Made by a program: the position numbers and the translations under genes
Source of the DNA: Dichomitus squalens LYAD-421 SS1
Taxonomy: Eukaryota > Basidiomycota > Agaricomycetes > Polyporales > Polyporaceae
Assembly: GCF_000275845.1 (NCBI RefSeq)
Contig: NW_006766948.1
Location: 148,328 to 177,142, forward strand
Length of the DNA: 28,815 bases
Reading direction: 5' to 3'
Shown here: in pieces, positions 19,829 to 28,815 of the stretch
Layout: each line of letters opens with the position of its first letter
How positions within the stretch are numbered: position 1 is the first letter of the stretch
The notes under the pieces: model-generated
The model's input: the letters and a program-made list of their open reading frames with translations, nothing else
Databases searched by the model: none
What the model was told of the DNA's origin: nothing

Positions 19829-21617
19829 ATGGGTTCTGGCTTCGACGTCAAGGAGGCGAACGCGCAAGCTCTTGCGTACGTCCGCAAGGAGTCCCTGGAC
19901 ATCTTCAATCGCCTTCATTCCGTGCAGGAGGACGTTCGTTTCGTGGGGCAGGTACATGACGCGTATCCTGAACTTCCTATCCTACGTATGTCCTATTTGA
20001 TTGCGTCTTATTACTTCGCGATACGACCACGAGTCGTCCAGCAAACCTTCGTTGTGGCGCGTGGTATGTTGATCCAGCAATCGTGAGCATTTGACCTTGA
20101 GCGAGCACATCTAACGGGTGTTGACATTCGCGCTGACCCGTTTCAAGGCCACACCGGAACCAGCGTACTACAAGTCCACAGACGGACACTTTGGCAATTG
20201 GAACTTTAACCTGAGACGGCCGAACCTCCACCTCCTTCCCTACATCATCGCAAAGCATGGGTGAGTGTATCATACCGCCGCTCCCTCTTAGCATATGGAC
20301 TGACCCCTGAGAAAGGCTAGTGCTCGTAGACTCCACACGAGCAGGAAAACGTATTCCAGACGCGCTATCTAAGACGGTCCCGATCTGGTGCGCGGTGCTC
20401 AACCGCGCGATGCTCATCGCGCACTCGAAAACAAAGGACTGGGACGTCGAGCTCTACTGTCCCCCTGGCGCAGTGAGCGAGCAAGAGCGGTCTCAGATCG
20501 TGCCACTTTTGGATGGCTGGGCTCAGACACTTGTCGTGGGTTTCCAGTTCTCCTCACCTGGACACGTCCCGTTTACATAAAGACGAAATGGCCAGACTTC
20601 TGCGTATGCCTTGCCCGACATCCCCCTTCCCTTGCGACCATTGTGGATTACTCCCGCTACGTCGGTCTTCCCTCGACTTCCTGCCCTTGGAAACGCCGAG
20701 TACCTGCCGATCATCTGCGTATCTGCCTCCAAACAAGTGCACGAGGGCATCGAGCGCCGCTTGAACGGATTCTCGTATGTGCAGGGGTCTGGCGATGACC
20801 ACGAGCTATGGGGTACGGTGAGTCCTCTGTGATAGAGCTGCCCCGCTGGTTCACCCACTCACTTCCTGCTAGGGCCTGACTCCCGAGCTCTTCTGGAAGC
20901 ATAAAGACGCGCTCCTCAGCACCTCGCGAGAGGAGCTCCGGGAAGTCGTCCAGGAAATTGTCGAGCGACCCAAGACTCGTAAACACCGCGAGGCATGGAA
21001 AACATCTCCTACCCCCGTCAGGGTGACGAACGGACGGCTGTACGTCGGCAACGCTTCCGATATGCCCTCGGACGTTCCCAACACCCTGGCTGATGTGGAT
21101 GGTCCTGTATCCTTCATCGTCGTTTCCGCGACGGCTCACGTTCCCCAGACCGACACGCCTGAAGCAGAACGCGTGGATAGGAACCAAACGCTGCCGGACC
21201 AACACGTCCTCCGATTCAAGCTCACAGAAGGGAAGAAGGACCAGCTTGCGTTCCTCCAGAACGTCCTCCCCGCGTCGACTCGTTTCATCGAGAAGCGTCT
21301 CCAGCGAGGGGATACCGTGTGTGTATGCTGCGACTCTGGCAAAGACGCGAGCGTTGGCATCGCCCTCGCCGCGCTGCAGCTGTTCTTTGACGATCAAGGG
21401 CAGCTACTCGAACACGGGGCTGCAGGTACGTGCGCCCGCATTCGATAGGACGGAATATCTTCTGATTACGATTGTAGCCTCAGCAGCGAGCAAGGAGTCG
21501 ATCCGGACACGATTGCAATGGATCATCTCTAGCAGGCCGGAGGCGAACCCGTCGCGTGTTACGCTGAAGCGGGTGAACGAATTCTTGCTCTCGTCTCCGT
21601 CTTACCGGCGCAGATGA
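19829..21617 (+). CDS. RIT1: Initiator tRNA 2'-O-ribosyl phosphate transferase Rit1, 480 aa, 7 exons
   Basis: Exons 19829-19985, 20042-20082, 20148-20260, 20316-20532, 20596-20817, 20873-21425, 21478-21617. Introns are 52-65 nt and all phases agree. Rit1 adds a 2'-O-ribosyl phosphate to A64 of initiator tRNA-Met, which keeps it out of elongation. Family blocks appear in order: RKESLDIFNRLHSVQEDV (about residues 16-33), NLRCGAWYVDP, the KSTDGHFGNWNFNLRRPNLH block (about 75-95), VDSTRAGKRIPDALSKTVP, PLRPLWITPATS, SASKQVHEG and GSGDDHELWG. The C-terminal dual-specificity-phosphatase-like domain holds CDSGKDASVG near residues 403-412. Yeast Rit1 is 513 aa, so length fits. The start at 19829 was chosen because no in-frame ATG lies closer upstream. 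The stop is 84 bp from the stop of the convergent palB gene. Confidence 0.96.
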
Positions 21618-21701
21618 ATCATGTCTCCCTCACTTACAAATGTGCAATGCCAAAAAACACGGCCACAATGTATTTATACAACATCCTCCTTCCTTCATAC
21701 A

Positions 21702-24700
21702 CTACTCCTTCCTGGGCACGAGCTGCACGCCCGACACTGTACTATACATAATCAACCTGAACGCCGCCTGCACCCCCGCCTTGTACGTCGACGGCACGAC
21801 GACGTACTTTCCAGCCTGCAATGTCAGCTTCTCGATGATCACTCCCGAGATGGCGTCGGAGTAGGGCCCAGACGTCGCAACGTGCCGTCCTAGCGCTCCC
21901 GTCCCCGTGGGCAGGTTGAAGACGGTGAGGTTGAGCGCTATGGAGGGCGACAGCTCGGTTAGCTGCAGGCGGAATCTGAGCTGGGCCGGGGCAGAGACTT
22001 GGAGCTCGTAAGTCGGATTCGAGGAGTACGAGCCCGAGCTTGGTCCGCCGCCCGCTGTTTCCACTGTCCTGTAGTGTTACAATCACAATCAGGTCTAGGC
22101 TCGGGCGCAAGGGAGTGTCAAAGGCGGCACAAGCAAGGCGTGCGTACCATTCACCGCGGACCACTTTGCTGAACATCCCTGCGCCCTCTTGGGGAATGGG
22201 CGTGAGGTCGAAGCGGTCTGAGCACTCGACCCTCAGGTCAAACTTGCCGATGTGGTGCGGCTCCAAGGCTGAGACTACGAGAGTGTAGTCTCCCGCTGTA
22301 GGCAAAGCTCAGATGAATGGGGATGGGAGAGGGTGCTGATGAAAGCGGATACGTACGTGGTATGCGTCCGGACGCATTGGCATAGCCGTATGTGTAAGGA
22401 CCGGAGGAAAGAGCGAGATCGTTATGACCTAATCTAGCGCAGGGTCAGTTTCTAGTAACGTATGAAGTGTCAATTCAAACCTACTCGCTGATCCTGGCGC
22501 CTTGAGACCAAGCGAGCATGATGTTCACGGGGATCTGTCGGTCCGTGCTCACAGAGACTGATATTGCCGACTTTGCGTCTCTGCTCGCGCGCGATGCTCC
22601 ATCAACGCGCGGGTGTACGCGTAAGTGATACTGAGGGTTGAGGTAGTAGGAAGAATGGGTGTGGTTCCCGCCGGCGGTCTTTTGCGTAAAGGCTGCTTCG
22701 ACCTGAACAGGCAGTTGTAATTCAGGATGTTGGTTCGTATGTACTTGCCACTTACGTCTTGAGAGTAGATGAGCTTGTTCGGTGTGGTAGCCCAGGAAGC
22801 GTTGCGGTGTGAGTACACTGTAAGCGTGAAGCCGACGTCTTCCCGATCGCCTTCGTAAGATGCAACAAGCGCCCAGATGTTCTCCTCTTCGGACACTCTC
22901 GCTTTGACCTGGTGTACGGTGAACTGGCTCTTGGAACATTAGCATGCATGGTCACTCACAAGGACGTGGGTCGCGTTTGTGTACTCTCCCTGAAGAGACG
23001 ATGGTGAGATGATTACGACGTTGAGCCGACCGGCTAGGCGCACCTTGGTAGACAGAACATTACTTCCGTTACTTGCCCCTGTGCCCGTCCCGCCGTGCGC
23101 AGTCAGCGCAATGAACTCTTCCTGCGCTCGATGTCTTCGCGTATGTCGGGTGAGTAGTATCCATACTTCTTCGTCTTCCTTCAGGGTGCTGCTGACATCC
23201 AACTGCAGCTGAACACGGGAATGTGTCGCTGAAGCGAAATCAGCGAGGAATTCTAGGAGTGCAAGAGACGTAAAGTACACGAATCGCTGCCTTTGCCGGT
23301 TCTTTTCCACATTCTAGAGGGCAGTATGTCAGGGAAAGGGGTAGCCTTACGAGCATGGAAGACATCAGGAGCTTACCCGTGGAATGTCAGCTTATGCTCG
23401 AATATCGCGGGGTTCCAGCTAAAGTATATGCCATTGAAGAGGCGGTGGACTGTATCCATCGAGATGTCGATGGAACCTGTGGGGTTTTAGCGTGCTGCGT
23501 AGTACGTTGTGAAGCGTTTAGTGTCTCACGTTTCTGCTTCGAGCTTGGAATCTCCGCCGCCGCAGGATCTTCAGTTGATTGGACCCATGGATCAAAGATC
23601 GTCAGCTCGCGATCTTGTTCAGAGTCGTGCACCCCTATGATTTCGCAAGATAAGCCGGGAACTCCAATTTGTTTGAAGACTGCCTCCACACCAATAACGG
23701 CGTAACAATGAGTGGGAAGCAAGGTGACCGAGAAGTTCATCTCCTTCACCCGCTCCCCTGTTCCGAGAGTCACCACGCAGTCACCTGGAATGTAGCTGGT
23801 AGTATAGACAGGTGTGTGAATGGAACAAGGAACGCACCATTAGCATAGCCTTTGATCAACCGACGCCAAGTCTTTTCTCTCTGAAAGTCATCCCTAACTT
23901 GCACATCAGGGCACGCTAACCTAAGCCTTAACGTCATCTCATGCCTTTTCATATCAATGATATCAGGGATCCATCCTGCGAGGGCACTTCATACCAATCA
24001 GCGCAATTGTCCTGGTGATTAAGGAATTGTACGAACTGAAGATCGGTACTGGAGTCACTGATGACGCCGTCAGGACGAAACAGACATCAAAGCAGCAACC
24101 GACTCACGATCCGATGAAATCATAGCCTCCGGCGAGCTTCATATACTACGCAACTAGTGTAAGGCCTGTGCCCCATAGGAGACCATTTCTATACAGACTT
24201 ACTGCCTTCTCAACAAGCGAGGGCCAAAGTTCCCCTTTCCCACCCGTAGAAACGCACATCAGAGTGCCGTCTGGGTAGGTGGGCAGCTGGTCGTCAATGC
24301 CTGGGAGATCCTCAGCGCAAACCGTTCGTGTACGGAAGATCCGCGCTCACTTATCTGCCGAAAAAGGCGAGTTACATGCGGTGAGCATGCTGGGTAAGAG
24401 ACATCAAAAGACCCCTACGCGTCGATGTGCCCCATTGTAAAGAACACGGAGCTGGTATTGTCCCGACTCAGAACGTGTCGGAAATCCCCTCTCATCTTGC
24501 GGGAAGAGAGAGGACACAATTATCTGCGCCGATGTTGTAAGATTTGGCAAATCTAGGCTTCGGTGATCGCCTGTACCTTCGATAGAAACCGCCGATGATG
24601 GTCGATAGCGACAGCCATCGCTCCGCACACGGAGCAATCCGAGACGATATGCTGTACAATGTCTTCTGGCTTTAGTTCTTGAAAAGAACCTTCCCGACCA

Positions 24701-25304
24701 CCTCGTTGAGCAAGAGGATGGCTCCGCCAAGTCGCACCACGTGTAATCTGCTCAGTGGATAAGGCCGGCAGTCTACGGGCAGCTGTATTAATCATGAACA
24801 CCACATGATATGTGTGACATACGTTGGGGATGATGGACGATCGTCTGCGGAGCTCCATAAGGGAAAAAAGCCCTGGTTCACCAGAGAAGACTTCTGAAGA
24901 ACATATAGCTGTTCGCCTGCAATAAAGGGAGTAAGACATCAGCATTGCATGTCTCGGACTCCAGGAATACCCTCGGAGAATTCGTCTTTGACCACGGGCT
25001 TGACATCGTGTCGGAGAGCCTTGATCTTCTCAGCGCGTTCCAACGCTTTCGCGGCCTCTCCTTTGTGGAGCGCTCGTGTCCTGTCGTTGACTGCTTGTCG
25101 GCTGAGCTGGAGATATTTCTCGGCAGCTTGGATATACAGTGAGAAAGCCTTGTCATAGTCTTTAGAGAGCTCGGCGTTTGCAGCCTTGGTGTACTTCGTC
25201 TGCACAGATACAAAGATCAGTCAGCGAGGTACTAACTTTCGAGACTAGACTACGAATTTCACCTCAGCATCTTGTTCAGGAGGTAGTGATGAGGTCGTTG
25301 CCAT
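21702..25304 (-). CDS. palB: Calpain-like cysteine protease PalB/Rim13 with MIT domain, 865 aa, 19 exons
   Basis: Exons on the minus strand: 25304-25263, 25199-24971, 24916-24823, 24772-24577, 24523-24419, 24354-24351, 24300-24203, 24145-24108, 24057-24037, 23986-23838, 23784-23530, 23476-23377, 23313-23279, 23228-22960, 22908-22756, 22702-22485, 22433-22357, 22295-22148, 22068-21702. All phases agree. PalB works at the ESCRT-III scaffold and processes the PacC/Rim101 pH-response factor. Order: MIT domain at about 15-85, calpain protease core from about 150, then two calpain domain-III-like beta modules to the end, as in human calpain-7. Active-site Cys is C168 (SDCSVCG) and His is H351 (PTHCYAV). 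The third position, usually Asn in NPW, reads Asp (FDPW, D390). Other blocks: IDDQLP, KGELWPSLVEKAYMKLAGGY, DLHALAGWIPD. One acceptor is ambiguous (22909 or 22924, in frame, five residues). PalB identity is firm; activity is uncertain. Confidence 0.93.
24351..24354 (-). other. 4-nt micro-exon (exon 6) of palB
   Basis: On the minus strand, ATAA sits between an acceptor (TTTTTCGGCAG) and a donor (GTGAGC). The flanking introns are then 64 nt (24355-24418) and 50 nt (24301-24350), both normal for this gene. Including the four bases joins ..NGAHRR to IDDQLP through Ile-Ser and restores the frame. Skipping it shifts the frame. A single-intron alternative with its acceptor at 24311 also stays in frame but inserts odd residues (DLPG) and gives a 102-108 nt intron. 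Confidence 0.7.
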
Positions 25305-25410
25305 CTTATAGACCGAGGGCTAGGTGTCAATGGCTCAGGCGGCTGTTATTAGTAAGTACTTTAGGCCACGTTGGACCGCAGACCGAACGCGGATGGCACA
25401 AAAGAGAAAG

Positions 25411-25415
25411 AAAAA
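25411..25415 (-). terminator. RNA polymerase III terminator of tRNA-Ala
   Basis: The minus strand has a run of five T residues beginning 3 nt after the tRNA discriminator base, the standard Pol III stop signal. It lies about 107 bp upstream of the palB start codon. Confidence 0.8.
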
Positions 25416-25417
25416 CA

Positions 25418-25502
25418 TGGACACGTCCGGGATCGAACCGGACCCCTCTCGCACATGAACAGATTGCTAAGCGAGCGTGATAACCAACTACACCACGTGC
25501 CC
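25418..25502 (-). tRNA. tRNA-Ala (anticodon AGC) with an 11-nt intron
   Basis: The minus strand folds as a complete tRNA. Acceptor GGGCACG pairs with CGTGTCC, including the G3-U70 wobble that is the alanine identity determinant. The D arm carries TAGTTGG, the anticodon stem is CTCGC/GCGAG, and the T arm carries GGTTCGATCC. The loop reads TTAGCA, with anticodon AGC at 25468-25466. An 11-nt intron (25464-25454, ATCTGTTCATG) sits directly 3' of position 37, the normal place for eukaryotic tRNA introns. Discriminator base is A at 25418; CCA is not encoded. Internal A and B boxes are intact, so it should be a functional Pol III gene. Confidence 0.95.
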
Positions 25503-25825
25503 ATAGGTGATTATTTTTCACAGAGTACAATTTATAACTGATTTAAGGGAGACTCATTCTATAAGCTCTTTGTTAGATTCCTCGCCAGCAGGATTGTTCT
25601 GCTCACATTAAAAGATGAGTACATGATCTGTCATTCAGCTTCTACATACTGAATGCAGTGGCGCTGCGGCTTAGAGTCACTATATCACAGCGTTGGTCAA
25701 TAGAGCCAAGAGTCAAGATTGGTGAACATGACTTTCCCCATCACGCTCTATGTTCGTCCCGGACATCTACTTGCGGAGACAGGGCCGTTGTCGGAAGGCC
25801 GCTAGTACACTGGTACTTTAGCATC
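25503..25825. other. Intergenic region between tRNA-Ala and the GNAT gene
   Basis: About 320 bp containing the upstream side of the tRNA gene and the presumed promoter of the plus-strand GNAT gene. I see no clear TATA element and no other feature. Confidence 0.5.
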
Positions 25826-27648
25826 ATGGTACCTGCAACGGCGGGATCCCCCGCCGCCGCCTCTTCTCGAGCCAAACGCGCCCGAGGTTCTCGCTTGCTC
25901 CCCGGTCTTGTAACTTTCACAGCCTCAGGTTGGAATGGACCCTATGACTACGTGACAAACGCTCACCTGATCATCGCAACCTTGGACTTGCCAAGGTGAT
26001 TAGTAGGTCAGGTGCAAAGGCCGTTCGAACGGAACGTATATCATTCGATATGGAAATCACTCGCACGCCACGCATGTTCACCTCACTGCATGTCGGAGAC
26101 TGGCTCCGGTGTCATTTCATAGAACGGCATCTCCCACTCCCCTTCGGCGACCTCGCAGGCACCCTGGAACCCAGCGGCAACACGTCGTCAAACTCTATCT
26201 AACTGATACGTATGTGCTGCTGCGGCGTATCATCTCCCCTCCCTACTTGAAGGTGCAGAGCTGCTGAATTCTCGCACTACCGCAGCTGCCCTATGTCGCC
26301 CACCCTCTCAGACAAAGAACTAGTCGAAGACATCCCTGAGGGTGCTTTCATCGGATCTGTGAAGCTCGAAGGCACAATTATCCTCGAGACGGCTATCGAC
26401 AACGCTGCCTTGGTCGACCAAGAGGCCCTTCTTCTCGTCTGGGAGCAGCTTTCCGCTGTCTCCGTTGAAGCAGCTCTCGTAGGGCGACCGGATATCCTTG
26501 ATTTTGCCAACAATCACTGTCTACTCTTCGCCGCCATCCGTACACCCGTCGAGATCGTACTCCCAGCTTCCGTTGAGCTCGCTACCCTTGGGCTCCCCGA
26601 CCATGCTGCGGTAGTCTGGACAGACTCTCCTATTCTCTCTTCAGACTCTGCCGCAGTCTATGCTTCAGTGAACGCCTACCATGAACAGACACACCCAAAA
26701 ATACATTCACCCCTCGGCGACGCCGAGCAGAACGGCCAAGGCAGCTTCTTGTCCTCGTCGGACAGCACACCTCTCACGCCCCGCAAAAACCAGGCCGTGT
26801 TCGAGTGGAAGACGATAGGCATCGTTTACGTAACGATGTCCTCCGTCCCCCACGAAGTCCACATCGGCGTCGCGCTCCTCCCCACATTCCGCCGACAAGG
26901 CGCCGGCATGAAGGCGTGCGCGTTCGCCGTCCAGTGGGCCGTCGAGACCATCCGCGCACACCGCGTCCAGGCGCGCATCCTCGCCTCCGCAGACCGGTCC
27001 CGCGCGCAACGGCTGTTCACTGCGTTCGGGTTTGCACACGAGGGCATCCAGCGCCGCGCAGTCCCCGACGCAGCCGGAGCATGGGCAGACGTGACGCACA
27101 TGGGCATCGTGGACACGGACTGGGTGGTTCGTAGGCGTCTGCGGGCCGCGCCCCGGAATATGTGGGACGAGCTGTTCGAGCGGCATCAGCGCGAGCGCGA
27201 GGAGCTGCTGAGGTGGGAGGGGTTCCGAGACAGCATGGGGCTGCGGCGTACGAGCAGTATGGAGACGGTGCGGTACGAGCATGACCTTACCCCGGAGGCA
27301 GTTTCGGGAGACGAGTCGGAGGTGCAGCATCACTCCGCATCGCCTACTCCCTCTATCAGTTCCTCTGTCTCCCACCACTCATCTGTTCAGCAGGAACGTG
27401 AGGATACCGAGGGGGATCCCTGGAGAAGTCCACTTTCCGTGGCACAGAGCGATAGGGAGGATCCTTTCTCGGATACGGAGTGGGTTCTGAGCGGCGCGCG
27501 CTCAGAACTTTCGCGTTCCTCCGAGGAACCAATATCGCCCCCGCTCTCAGCCGCGAGCTGGTCCTCCTTCGAGAGTATCAACTCTGTCGCAACTTCCACA
27601 TCATCCACGCGTGGAATCGCAGAGGATTGGTCTCGCATGGCGATGTAA
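25826..27648 (+). CDS. GNAT-fold acetyltransferase-like protein, 536 aa, 3 exons
   Basis: Exons 25826-25995, 26159-26209 and 26259-27648. The last is firm and the first two are the best fit by phase. Intron 2 is 49 nt (GTATGT..GTGCAG). Intron 1 would be 163 nt, long for this window. The GNAT region spans about residues 260-350: the strand GIVYVTM, the acetyl-CoA loop VALLPTFRRQGAG (about 278-290), and the LFTAFGFAHEGIQRRA tail. The family transfers acetyl groups from acetyl-CoA to amines; the substrate here is unknown. The last 150 residues are Ser- and Glu-rich and look disordered. The start at 25826 has a favourable context (ATCATGG) and begins an Ala/Arg-rich leader then TASGWNGPYDYVTN. 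A shorter protein from ATG 26293 would keep the whole GNAT domain. N-terminal exon structure is the weak point. Confidence 0.72.
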
Positions 27649-28815
27649 GAGTCTAGTGTCCCCACGGAGCGCAAAATATGTACATAGAGTTTCCTGTCGG
27701 ATGCAATCCTTGTTTTGGGCAGGTTCATAACATACCAGCAGCTACTTAGCGAAGTATCGCATGCCAATTGGGCGCTCTGCAAGTCCGGGTTTCCTAAGGG
27801 CGTCTCAATTACGTGGCAGACCGTAGACGTGACTGACGATGCGCTCAGCGCTGCATTTGCAGAACCCTGTTGACAACAGTATTGTACCGACAAAGGTTTA
27901 CCAAAATTACCTACTGAGTCCTTCATCTTTACGATACTACTTTTGGCGGGTTTGCGGGCGACATTGATGGAGCACAAAATAGCATTCTGAACTGGAGATA
28001 ATGGACGACTTTCCATAAGGATTTACGGCTCTACGGACGTCCGTAGATTTCTAGGCGGGGTTTGAAACAGTCTCTGGATCTTGGGCGCTAAACAAGCGGC
28101 ATGTTCTGCTCATCATCAGCACGTGACTGGAATGGCTTATGTCATGTCTGTATTTGGCATGCAGTTCGCTTTGTCATGATGCTCCTTCCTTTCTCGTGGT
28201 CACGGCACCGTATGCCGAGGTCTACGGACTGTCTACGGCCTGTTGGAGATTTAGAAAGGGGGGTCGGACCCCCCTCCTAGATTTTGACGTCCGTATCCTC
28301 AATTTCACCAGCGGAGCCCAGACCTGGTGCCGGCAACACCGCCCCTTGCCCAAATCGGTCTGTTTAGAGATTTACGGACGTCCGTACTAGTGCGACCCCA
28401 GAAGCGACGGATTAAGCGCCTGACCCCAGAAGCGACTGACACGCCTCCAGGTCTCGCATTTCCCTGTCAATAAATGTGCAAATGTTACACATGAGACTAT
28501 GTGCTTCTGAACTATCACTCCCAAAAAGAACGAAGGAAATCGGGAGGAATTTGCTCCCGATACAAGTGAATCCGAGTAGGGTTCCAGGGGTTTACTAACC
28601 TTGTTAAGTTGCCACAAAGAGATCGGCCTTGCCGATCTTCTTGTAACTGCAGGAAGTGTTTTGAACATGTTAACTGAGTATACTTATTGAGTTTTTGAAG
28701 GACTACGGATTGCGGTACTTGAGGAATGGGAAGGGGGTCTCTGGAGCGTGACATTCAGCCACTGGCCGAGATAAGGCTGACTTTGATTATGAGCGCCTCG
28801 ACTAGTGTTGCCTCC
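27649..28815. other. Right-end intergenic region with a MITE-like element
   Basis: About 1.2 kb without a recognisable gene. It contains the 355-bp TIR element listed separately and a 15-bp direct repeat GACCCCAGAAGCGAC (28394-28408 and 28422-28436). An 8-bp-arm hairpin, AGATCGGC-CTT-GCCGATCT, lies at 28620-28638. Short ORFs reach the right edge but show no motif. Confidence 0.55.
28032..28386. mobile_element. MITE-like element with 22-bp terminal inverted repeats
   Basis: The left end 28032-28053 and the reverse complement of the right end 28365-28386 match at 20 of 22 positions. Both begin TACGGACGTCCGTA, which is itself a palindrome. TA lies at both outer ends, so a Tc1/mariner-like TA target duplication is possible (element proper 28034-28384). 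The interior holds an extra half-site GACGTCCGTA at 28286-28295 and a G6/C6 palindrome at 28257-28275 (AGGGGGGTC G GACCCCCCT). No transposase is encoded, so it would be non-autonomous. Confidence 0.7.

Noticed and set aside
26707..27378. 223-codon minus-strand ORF
   Set aside because: It is antisense to the GNAT exon and absent of any motif; a GC-rich shadow frame.
27387..28016. 209-codon minus-strand ORF
   Set aside because: Half of it is antisense to the GNAT tail, and the rest has no coding signature.
1..28815. CRISPR array, operon or bacterial-style defence system
   Set aside because: No regularly spaced repeats, no co-directional tight gene clusters, and all genes carry spliceosomal introns; the window is ordinary fungal chromosome.

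Overview
This is intron-dense fungal nuclear DNA, almost certainly from an Agaricomycete (mushroom or bracket fungus). Nearly every gene is split by GT..AG introns of about 50-65 nt. One gene encodes a secreted aspartic protease of the polyporopepsin type, and gene order and strand are mixed with no operons. I recognise eight complete protein genes, the 3' end of a ninth, and one tRNA gene. Exon models were built by hand from conserved protein sequence, reading phase and splice consensus.

Layout, left to right. 1-408 (+): C-terminal end of an unrecognised protein cut by the window edge. 2132-3007 (+): small MYND zinc-finger protein. 3008-5170: gene-free, holding a 127-bp inverted repeat pair and a 55-bp-period direct repeat. 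5171-9255 (-): karyopherin beta-2/transportin (Kap104), 8 exons, with one abnormal 917-nt intron. 9256-12064: long gene-poor stretch with a few exon-like fragments. 12065-13394 (-): seven-TM DUF4203/TMEM198-like membrane protein. 13395-15014: gene-free. 15015-16568 (-): secreted aspartic protease. 17247-19341 (+): coiled-coil protein resembling HAUS augmin-like subunit 3. 19829-21617 (+): Rit1, the initiator-tRNA ribosyl-phosphate transferase. 21702-25304 (-): calpain-like protease PalB/Rim13 with an N-terminal MIT domain, 19 exons including a 4-nt and a 21-nt exon. 25418-25502 (-): intron-containing tRNA-Ala(AGC). 25826-27648 (+): GNAT-fold acetyltransferase-like protein. 27649-28815: gene-free, with a 355-bp MITE-like element.

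How the genes relate. They are mostly housekeeping and independent: nuclear import (Kap104), spindle microtubule branching (augmin-like), initiator tRNA marking (Rit1), ambient-pH signalling (PalB), and extracellular proteolysis. Rit1 and palB are convergent with only 84 bp between stop codons. The protease and the augmin-like gene are divergent over a 678-bp shared promoter. The tRNA gene ends 113 bp upstream of the palB start codon.

I did not find a convincing new multi-gene system. The observations most worth checking are the 4-nt micro-exon and the Asn-to-Asp change at the third catalytic position of the calpain, the oversized transportin intron, and the TIR element near the right end.
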